A stretch of DNA of 64,000 nucleotides, taken from positions 2,418,001 through 2,482,000 of the forward strand of contig NC_089178.1 of the NCBI RefSeq assembly GCF_947507565.1, written 5' to 3'. Each line of letters starts with the position of its first letter. Position 1 is the first letter of the stretch. This DNA is from Oscarella lobularis. Lineage: Eukaryota > Porifera > Homoscleromorpha > Homosclerophorida > Oscarellidae. A model generated the notes under the pieces. The model did not search any database and was not told the DNA's origin. It saw only the letters and a program-made list of their open reading frames with translations. Both the position numbers and the translations under genes were made by a program. Positions 35,518 to 45,045 of the stretch are shown here, piece after piece.

Positions 35518-36624
35518 CGAAATTACGATGGTGGCATCTGTATACAGCGAAAAGAAAAATGCATACAGTTTGTTCATCCTACAATATGTAGCGCAAGTAC
35601 ATCTCGAACAACAAAGAGAGGCTGTCACGCTGAGACCAGAAGCGCTGTAAAAGGACTGACATCCCTAACTCTGGCCGAGTCTCTCGCAGCAGTCTCTAAT
35701 CGCTTTTCCCACGTAGTCTGTTTCATCTATGGCTTGCGTGGTTGACCGAAAATCAGGGCGCTCATTCGACTATCAGTAGTTGCTAGCACGCGTAGCTGCT
35801 TCAAAAGGAAGTTATTGATCCAAATTTCAAGTACGATGCACGTGGTCGGCGAATGAGCCGCCATGTTTTTAGCGCCTAATAGGCCACGCAAAGAGCACAT
35901 GAAAAATTGGCGCGACCTTTTCAGCAGCGAATCAGCGTATCGTTAATTGATCACGTGAATGCGCCATATAAAGCGACGGGCGCACGCACGATCTTCAGTC
36001 TTGCGTTAGGGTGGGGGATGCCAACGGGCTAGCCCTAGAGGTTGATCGTGAGCTGGGGAAGCTGATGGTTGGTCACCAAAGCGTCGTCGTCTTATGTCGA
36101 TCCTTACCGAAACTGTCAGGCGCAGTGGACGGGCGTCGCTTTGCGGCGCTAAGATCGGCACTGGGGGTCATATAAGGTCGTTGAAAGGCTTGGTTCGTGA
36201 AGTCAGGCGTTCCGCGTTATGCTGAGCGGGCGTCTGGCTAAGGTTTGCCACTTACTGCCAAAGAAACGTGTGGGGGCCCAGTGTCTCGTGGTATTTCCTC
36301 ACTCGGTTTATACGATCTATACCCTGAAGATGACCTGACCCCCAGGACAACGAACGCTTGACCCTCTATTGGTGGACTTGGCGATCGCTTCGTAATTCCT
36401 CTCTCATCACGGTAGACTCGTTTCCTATTCAAGCGAAAGTCTACGGCCTCTCTGGGGCCCCGGTACGACGCGGTCGGGGGGACGGTGTGGGAGAGCCGTT
36501 CTCGATCCAGGCCGTACCGGTCGTGTTTGAGCCGTTGAAGCAAGGTCTCGCTTCCAACATTTTTGGGCTGCAACTGCGTTCGAACCTCCGCGTGGTGCAG
36601 CCTGGATCACGCTAATACGAACGC
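35518..36624. other. Gene-poor region, probable promoter/5' UTR of the small gene at 36625
   Basis: No protein-coding exon is convincing. The stretch holds a perfect YY1-type element on the minus strand (35857-35867, AACATGGCGGC read in reverse), a CATATAAAG TATA-like box (35964-35972) and GC-rich sequence with ORFs on both strands that look like no known protein. A TATA-like start with G-rich sequence 30 bases on could be a noncoding RNA promoter, but no known RNA family was matched. Confidence 0.35.
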
Positions 36625-36899
36625 ATGGCAAAAAGGTACGTACACGGGCAGATTGAACAGATTTTATTTGTCTTTTTAGGTCTATTTTATCGCCGCTGGA
36701 AAAAACGTGCGCTACGAACGGATCGATCTGCGTTCGAACTCTGTCGGCAACAATTGCGTCGCTTTCTTCGACCATCGCCGCAAACGAGAAGCAGAACGAG
36801 CACTCTGGAGTACAAAAGAAGCTCAAACGTACAGAAAACGACGATGGGGGCCTCTCTCGGCAAATTTCTGCCGAATTTGATCGTTTCTTCCCGATCTGA
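36625..36899 (+). CDS. Hypothetical 76-residue protein, two exons
   Basis: An 11-nt first coding exon (36625-36635, ATG GCA AAA AG) ends in a strong GTACGT donor. A T-rich acceptor (TTTTTAG, 36673-36679) opens an exon that reads MAKRSILSPLEKTCATNGSI with no stop for 72 further codons. The other two frames of this exon are shorter or give implausible sequence. An in-frame TAA lies upstream of the ATG, which supports the start. The product is polar, rich in Ser/Lys, and ends in AEFDRFFPI. I do not recognise it. A weak donor before the stop could instead splice to an exon at about 37164 with a basic KKKKTTTKR end. Confidence 0.5.
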
Positions 36900-37216
36900 T
36901 GACGCGGCAGTCTTCAGAACGACGCGCCTACATCCGACATCGGTTATAGAGACGTAATTCTCAGCCCTTAGTCGCGTACACTGCTCGCAAAGCGAGCGTG
37001 ACTTTTTCTTGGGAAAAGGGGTCTTTTGAGATCAATTTGAGTTTGATTTCCTCGGCTCAAACAGTTCCTCGCTCCGCCTCCAAATTTTGGCGCCTTATTG
37101 CTCCAAATTTATCTATTCTCCTACTGTAGCTCATTGACTATAGCGCTTTCTCTTTTGTTTATAGAGTGGATTGTGGGTGAAAAGAAGAAGAAAACGACGA
37201 CGAAGAGGTAGACCGC

Positions 37217-37262
37217 GGTCCCAACGTCCTCGGCAGGACGGGTTGGTCCAACTGCGGGACCA
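37217..37262. repeat. Nested hairpin, 46 bp
   Basis: Outer arms GGTCCC and GGGACC enclose CCAACGTCCT-CGGC-AGGACGGGTTGG, whose arms pair with a two-base bulge. It overlaps the AT-hook-like open stretch. A second small hairpin (TGCAACT/AGTTGCA) follows at 37273-37291. Confidence 0.5.
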
Positions 37263-37631
37263 CGAAGACTTGCAACTTCCTTATAGTTGCAGTTTTCTAA
37301 ACTGCCTGTATGCCTCCTCTTGGTATGAGGCCATAACGTCTAAAAGGCCAGCGTCTCCTGGGCAGGCCTACATCAACTACTGAAGTGGTTGTGCGGCCCC
37401 GAGAAGAAAAACTGCCCACTCACGGCGTGCATCTCCTATTCGAGGCTACCATTCTTATTGGAAGTCTCTCCAGGAGAACAACGCCTACAGTGATATCATG
37501 GGCCTGCAAGTATCCTCTTGTTGGCACACACAACCAACCAAAAAGATTGACGTTTGAAAAGTCCTGGATGACAGGTACGCATAAAACGTAATGTCTATTT
37601 TGCGCTTATCTTTCTTCTTCATAGGGCTTTG

Positions 37632-37710
37632 GGGTCCTGAGCATGACCTATTCTTAAAAACTGCTCCGGGGTCCTGGGCAAGACCCCGTCAACAAAAACT
37701 GCCCGCGAAA
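37632..37710 (+). repeat. Two degenerate 37-40 bp direct repeats
   Basis: Two adjacent units both start GGGGTCCTG[A/G]GCA[T/A]GACC and end AAAAACTGC[T/C]C. A related AAAAACTGCCC segment occurs at about 37407. In the second unit GGGGTC and GACCCC form a hairpin. No transposase or terminal repeats accompany them. Confidence 0.55.
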
Positions 37711-38605
37711 GGAGAGGGGAAAGTCTGCTTGTTTTTTCGTTTTTATTTGAATAAAATTTCTGTACCCTGTTCTATTCTCCATGACGGCGGCAGCGCACGC
37801 AGGGTGCACTACCCCGCCGGTGCCCATCTAACCTCCTAACCTAAGACCTACCTAGCGCGTCAGGAGAGCAAGGCGCGTAAATCGTGTTATGCGCCTACTA
37901 CACATGCACATGCACCCCAGCACGAGTCTTCCTTTCTGCTGTTTACATAAAAAAGCTTCTCTTCTTCTGGGCTTGACACACTTTGCTGTGACAGAGTTTA
38001 TCTGGCCCTGGTCGCTTGCCTCTCGTACTTCTCATGCCTTCTCGTCCGCTAATATTGAAAGAACAACCGTTACCAAGAAAAAAATCCGGCTACTTTGATA
38101 TTTTGACCGCATTTCTCGTTTGCTCATAGGCACGAAGGCACGAGTCACAAATTGTATCTATCCATTCCTGCAAGAAAACAGCGACTGAATCTCTTTGAAT
38201 TCATTACATGAACGCAATGCTTTCGTATGGACACGAGAGTACTTTCGTGAGAAAAACAATTAGCCTAAACAAGGAGGGGTTCCACCGGGAATGCTATAAA
38301 TAGCCTAGTGTTGTCATCTGTTATTAAGTCATATGACAGAACTCCATTGTATAATATACCTGCGTCATACACAGAGCTCTCATTCCCCTCAAACTCCCCA
38401 CCAGAGGGAGAAAAGAAGAAAGAGAAGCCACCAGTGCAGAAAGGTAATTTGGCTAGCGAAGGCACATTATTTCCTCCCTGTGTATTCACTCCTGCACCCT
38501 GATCGGCACAAGAGCGAGTGCTTCCAAGCGCTATCTTAGATCCTACATTCTTTAAGCGTGCAACGCATGTCTAACGAACACAAATGGGCGCAAAAGAACT
38601 CTGGG

Positions 38606-38647
38606 ACTCCTGGGGACTCTGGGGACTCTTGGGACTCTTGGGGACTC
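38606..38647 (+). repeat. Short minisatellite with GGGACTC core
   Basis: About four to five tandem copies of a 9-11 bp unit around GGGACTCTTG or GGGGACTCTG. It has no coding context that I can support. Confidence 0.6.
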
Positions 38648-38718
38648 CGAATAGGATCTCACTCCCGTATTAGCATATCATTAACCGCTTGCTTAAGATT
38701 TCGTTTGCGCACGGTGCC

Positions 38719-38946
38719 ATGGAAGCAAATTATCAAAATAAGCAATTGGAGGAAATAAATGATAGAATAGGTGACTTGGAACCTCTCCTCCGAGAACTGA
38801 TTAAAAAAATAGAAAAAAAGGATATTGTAATCATACGCCAACCCTCTATTTCCTGCTGCCCTCTCTACAAGTGTAAGTGCACATTGCAATATTCGCGTGA
38901 CTCCGAATCGTCATTTTCTGATTGCAGTACTTTGCTGGAAAAGTAA
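38719..38946 (+). CDS. Possible small coiled-coil protein
   Basis: An ATG at 38719 opens MEANYQNKQLEEINDRIG and then a heptad-like helix (LEPLLRELIKKIEKKD), a Cys pair, and a good donor (T/GTAAGTG at about 38871). A T-rich acceptor near 38927 gives two possible short C-termini. The product would be about 60 residues. It could be a fragment of a larger gene whose other exons I could not place, or a chance ORF. Confidence 0.3.
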   Translation: MEANYQNKQLEEINDRIGDLEPLLRELIKKIEKKDIVIIRQPSISCCPLYKCKCTLQYSRDSESSFSDCSTLLEK

Positions 38947-39106
38947 CTGCCAGTGTTGAAAAAAGCGTGTGCAAGAAAGTGCTGTTGGAGGAGACGTTGC
39001 CACAGCACCTGCTGGTCAAAGTTTGGATAGGGCAGCCGTGTCTAGACCCTCTGCAGTGGTCAGCGATGTACCACCACACCGAACCAAACGCCGCATGTTA
39101 CCCACA

Positions 39107-39189
39107 ACTCAATGCAGCCACAGTCATGTACTGCAACAGCAACGCTTCAAAGCCATTGCTGTTGCAGTACGGCTGTGGGTGCGTCGAGT
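39107..39189 (+). ncRNA. Long hairpin resembling a miRNA precursor
   Basis: Arms 39107-39142 and 39156-39189 fold back over a 13-nt loop. The inner 15 bp are perfect (GTACTGCAACAGCAA against TTGCTGTTGCAGTAC). Then come a small internal loop, a perfect CCACAG/CTGTGG block, one mismatch, GCA/TGC, and seven more positions with one wobble and one mismatch. Length and arm spacing suit Drosha/Dicer substrates. No expression evidence can be seen, and the locus also contains short ORFs. Confidence 0.45.
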
Positions 39190-39420
39190 CGTAGGCTCCA
39201 TGCAGCATTCGGCTCAGTGAGGTGGAACATCGTCGACCACCGCAGAGTCTAGCCACGCAAAAAGGAGAAATGAAACTTCGCCGTCAGGGACTTGTGAGCC
39301 GACTGATTCAACTGCGGCAATAACTTGAACTTGAACTCCCTACGTATGTCTGTTGTTGTATCTTCTAGTTATTGCATTATTTTAGTTATAGTTTAGTTAC
39401 ATGTGATTCACGTATTTATA

Positions 39421-39479
39421 AGGTAAATAATTTGGCGGTAAACTGATACTTTGGCGGTACTGTAAACTCCTATTTACCT
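39421..39479. promoter_or_regulatory. Inverted-repeat element with two E2F-like sites
   Basis: Perfect 9-bp inverted repeats AGGTAAATA (39421-39429) and TATTTACCT (39471-39479) flank two direct copies of TTTGGCGGTA (39431-39440, 39450-39459), spaced 19 bp apart. TTTGGCGG fits the E2F consensus. The element lies about 370 bp upstream of the GCLM start. Confidence 0.45.
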
Positions 39480-39846
39480 AATTCGCGCTGGCGGCAGGGA
39501 TGTGTGCAAAACCCGACTTACGAAGTACGATCCCGATCTGAGCTCACCATTACTGCTTCGCGTCAACCAGACACCACCTCGGTGCTATCGTTTCCAGCTT
39601 CTTAGGCTCTTGGCTACAGTGTAGGCCTGGTGTGCTGCCTGCCAACGACATGAAGGCCCAAGCATAGACCTGCCGAATGAAACGCGCATTCCCGGCATAA
39701 TCGGCGGCTACATGCCGTCCATGTGCCGTCAGTTCTTTTTTCGATCCGGGCATTGACGGTGCGTCATCCCGCATCATGCTAAGAGGCGTGGTTTCGTAGA
39801 CGAAAGAGAACAGGAGCAGACTGTACAGCAGACAGTCACGAGCGAG

Positions 39847-40968
39847 ATGGACACGAAGAGCTTACTGATTAATACCGGCAACATTGCAAAGCGTAAAAGC
39901 CACACGAAAGTCGATGCCAAGAGAGAGGTGACCCGACTGTCGTTGTTTACGCTCTCGCGCGAGCGTCATCCCACTGCATTTAGGTCACACTTGCCATATC
40001 GTCGACGCTAAAAGTGATCGAATCGGACACGGTACCCTGATTTCGTATCTAGATACCTGCAACATCCGAAATCGTTCTTTTTAGACGCAATCTCAGTGCC
40101 GTAACCCGGACTACACCGAAACGATTGAAAAGGGCGAAAGAGAAGACTTACTATTGACGGGTACATACTATGATAGTCGTCCATCAGACCAGATTCATTT
40201 TTTCGACTTCTAGTGAAAATATTTCTCAACGACCCTGACCCCGCTTTGACGCCAGAAGCTGTTAGCAAAGGTGCTCGAGAAAATTCTATTCGAGGGTGAT
40301 CATATCGGCACTTTTCTTACCGTATCAGCTTGTGAGGAGTTGAACGTTTCCTATGTTGACTTGGTTGTCTTGTCTTTTCCTGGCACTGGGTTCACCGTCG
40401 ACATGCTGAAACCTCACTGGAAAGTACGCGATTTCATCTTCCTCTTTGGAGAGTCGCGAGTGTCTTGTATGTGCAGAGTCTGGAGGCTCTAAAAGAGAAG
40501 GGAATCGTTTCCAGTATGGGCATCTGCAATCTTGATAAGCCCAACTTGGAGGAATTGTTCACTTGGGCAAAGGTGCTGCATTAACCTAGCGAGGATTGTC
40601 GTTCTTTTCTTTTATCGTCTTCCAGGTCAAACCCGTGCTCAATCAGATTAATGTAGCGTCATGCTGCGTCATTCCCAAAGACCTGAATGCTTTTGCCAAA
40701 GAGAATGACATTCGTCTCGTAACGACGAGCGACCCCCACGGTAAATACCTTGTCAAGCAAATTTCTGCTGACCGCGCGATGATGATGATGACGATACCTT
40801 TGCTTTGCAGATATTCTTTCCGCCGACGATTTTCATGAAACCTTTTCACAGCAAATGGCCAACCCTCAGAAGTGGAAACGGTCTTGGCTTTCTCGATACA
40901 GCACCGTGGTGAAATCAAGAGGCGTCGTCCGACACAGGGGATACTTGCTCAAGTGCCTTCAAGCTTAA
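39847..40968 (+). CDS. GCLM: Glutamate-cysteine ligase regulatory subunit
   Basis: Modifier subunit of glutamate-cysteine ligase, which sets the rate of glutathione synthesis. It has an aldo-keto-reductase-like fold. The ATG at 39847 begins MDTKSLLINTGNIAKRKS, matching the family LHLQTGN start. Later exons give KILFEGDHIGTFLTVSA, NVSYVDLVVLSFPG, MLKPHWKSLEALKEKGIVSS, GICNLDKPNLEELFTWAKV, KPVLNQINVASCCVIPKDL and NAFAKENDIRLVTTSDPHDI. The C-terminus (WLSRYSTVVKSRGVVRHRGY) matches human WLLRYSVIVKSRG. The stop is at 40966-40968, convergent with ALDH9A1 at 92 bp. Confidence 0.9.
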
Positions 40969-41060
40969 CGGCGGATCTATTAACGTTATGATATTAGCAC
41001 AACTTGAGTATCTAATCTCTTCCAAATATGTATGAAATAAGATTTTGACTGACCAGTCGA

Positions 41061-42807
<1,747 letters not shown>

Positions 42808-43058
42808 GGCGGGCGTGACGGCCGGGCGTCCGGGGACTGGGGTATTGAGGAGGGGCTTAGGGCAGGGATATCCCTGCGTAGGGGGAAACCCCTTGCGTCC
42901 GCCCCCCGAACCAGGGGATGTGGCAAGCTGCCATTGGTTGTAATAGGTTCGGGCACGCACGGATATAAAAAGAGAGAGCGCAGCAATTGAGCTTTTTCTA
43001 GCATTCAAGCGGAAGTGAAGTTGGCCCCGCCATTGGGCTTTGAGAAACGAGTGGGATC
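42808..43058. promoter_or_regulatory. Bidirectional promoter between ALDH9A1 and TRAF
   Basis: This 251-bp gap separates divergent start codons. It contains a perfect 16-bp palindrome, GCAGGGATATCCCTGC (42862-42877), within GC-rich sequence, and a TATAAAA box (42964-42970) on the TRAF side. Confidence 0.5.
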
Positions 43059-44965
43059 ATGTCTATGTCTACTCTCCGACGAGTCACTACAAGTCCTTAT
43101 CCTAAAGAAATCTTCTTGGACGCAATTCTACCAAAGCACAAATGTACTTGGTGCAGTCTGGTCTTGCAAGATCCTCACCAGAGCAGCTGTGGACACCGAT
43201 TTTGCTGCCATTGCCTCAATGAGTAAGGCCGTTTCATCTATACACTTTCAGCAAGTTCATACAAAGTTTTAAAAATAGAATGTCCACTCCAAAATGTCCT
43301 GAAGATATGACACCATTTAAAAGGGAAGAGGTAGGTCTTACAATTTTGAAGTGATTTTCAGACGAACACACAATGTCTGTGTGCAGTGTTTCCCTGACAA
43401 TTTTGCTAAGAGAGAGACAAGACAGTTGAGGGTTCGTTGCGTAATAGATGAATGTGAATGGCGGGGCCAACTAGCTGGCTATGACGTAATCTTGTCAAAG
43501 CATCATTTTTAATTAACAGTTATGACAATTTCTTTTAAGGATCATATAAGTCAGTGCTCCTACGTGATAATCACATGCGAAGAATGCGGGGATAAACTAC
43601 CTCGAGGAGATCAACATAGCCATGTTACGACTATCTGCCCTCAGAGGAAAATAGAATGCAAATTTTGCAACATCTTTGTCTTAGCGGAAAACTATGAAGT
43701 AATCTTTGAATTGAAACATCAAAGTGATGAACTTAAGACCCTAATCTTTGTACAGAAGCATTTAATTAACGAGTGCCCCGACAGTTTGGTAGATTGTCCG
43801 CATAAGTGCGGACTGGTTAGAAGATCAGGAAAAGAAGTCAGCCATTTTTACTGGTTTTTACTTTGCTATCAATTCAAAGATATTTGTATTGCCAGATTGC
43901 TAACCACTTGGAGAAGAGCGAATGTATCGAACTCTGTTTGTATGGGTGTGAACAAAAGGTAAAAAGGCCTATTCACATTATGTAAAAGCCAAATTCCTTC
44001 TTTAGGTTCCACACAACAACCTAGCTTCACACCAAGAAGATGTGCTATTGCATTTACGTGAATTGACTCATAGAGTCAAAGATTTAGAGTCTGTGCCGAA
44101 ACAGGCGCATAAAGTAGTCAAAGAATTGGAATCTGACCCACAACAAATTTTTCCCTCGTCTATTGGAGAAGTTGTGAAAGACGGTCTGCCGTCTACGACA
44201 GTGCCAACCTACCTTGCAACCAATGTAAAGTTAGACGGCTTTTCATCCAAGAGTGAAAATTCCGAATTAGTTAGTCTACGAGAGAAGGTTTCAAGTATGG
44301 AACGAAAATTAGACGTGGATTTGAAAACACGAGTTCATGACCTCGAATCGGGGAGCGTCTCATGGACGACTTTCGAAGAGCTGCAAAGAAAGTTAGAACA
44401 AGCAGAGGCACGTCAAGCTCAGCTAGAAAGAGAAAGAAAAAGTCAAGATGACGTACTAAGGCAAATGAACACCCTACTGCCAGAGTTTGATCTCCGACTC
44501 AGCATTCTCGAATCGACCAGTTACGACGGTACTATTATTTGGAAAATAAGCAATTTTAGTCGTCGATACGAAGACGCTGCAAGCGGAAAGACGCACTCCC
44601 TCTACAGTCAGCCTTTCTTTACCAGTCACTACGGTTACAAAATGTGTTTGAGGCTCTATCCCTATGGCGACGGAATGGGAAAAAGTAAACACGTTTCTCT
44701 CTTTTTCGTCGTCATGAAGGGTGAATATGACGACATTTTGGACTGGCCCTTTCAGCGGAAAATATCTTTCACCCTTCTAAATCCCGGAAAAGCGCGGCCT
44801 ATCACCGATTCTTTCATTCCAGATCCAAAAAGCTCTTCGTTTAAGCAACCAACTAACATGATGAACATAGCGTCGGGGTGTCCGTTATTTGCCCCGTTAG
44901 ACAAGATTTGGAATGAAGGCTTTGTGAAAAATGACTGCATTTTCGTCAAAGCCACTGTAGTCTAG
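43059..44965 (+). CDS. TNF receptor-associated factor (RING/TRAF zinc fingers/MATH)
   Basis: TRAF-family signalling adaptor and probable E3 ligase. From the ATG at 43059 (MSMSTLRRVTTSPYP) a RING finger follows: CTWCSLVLQDPHQSSCGHRF and CCHCLNE, then CPEDM from the next exon. TRAF-type zinc fingers come next (VIDECEWRGQLAGYDDHISQ, CEECGDKLPRGDQHSH, CPHKCGLVRRSGKEV). A coiled coil (44060-44470) leads to the C-terminal MATH/TRAF domain: GTIIWKISNFSRRYEDA, SQPFFTSHYGYKMCLRLYPY, GKSKHVSLFFVVMKGEYDD. It ends at 44965. It is closest in style to TRAF3/TRAF5-like proteins, though the subtype is not certain. The stop is 80 bp from the convergent GOLGA2 stop. Confidence 0.92.
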
Positions 44966-45045
44966 CTGACGTTGTGTTTCTGTGTTGAATTCGTGTTTAC
45001 TATAATAGTTCTCTCTCTTTGTTACTTTGTTCACAATACTGCGAC

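Larger units (their letters stand above)
36900..38718. other. Gene-poor region with structured repeats
   Basis: No complete gene is recognised. A short open stretch at 37171-37380 begins with an AT-hook-like KRRRRGRPR segment. Hairpins and degenerate direct repeats occur at 37217-37262, 37273-37291 and 37632-37710. An E2F-type TTTTGGCGCC site lies near 37087. A GGGACTCTT-type minisatellite lies at 38606-38647. Possible coding fragments around 38370-38430 (PPEGEKKKEKPPVQK) could not be joined to anything. Confidence 0.4.

Noticed and set aside
35995-36240. Possible structural RNA (RNase P, SRP or snRNA) after a TATA-like box
   Set aside because: GGGGAAGCTGATGG weakly recalls an RNase P conserved region, but the other conserved segments and closing stem could not be found.
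36238-36826. Minus-strand ORFs of 111 and 133 codons
   Set aside because: Neither resembles a known protein. The plus strand has a better supported splice pair at 36635/36680 that contradicts them.
39550-39777. Minus-strand ORF (75 codons) with GRHVAADY, head-to-head with GCLM
   Set aside because: GRHxxxDx recalls bacterial AdoMet decarboxylase, but the following His/Glu motif and cleavage Ser region are not found in the flanking sequence, and no second exon could be joined.
42808-43008. N-terminal extension of ALDH9A1 from the ATG at 43008
   Set aside because: The extra residues are translated promoter sequence including a palindrome, and the family start fits the ATG at 42807.
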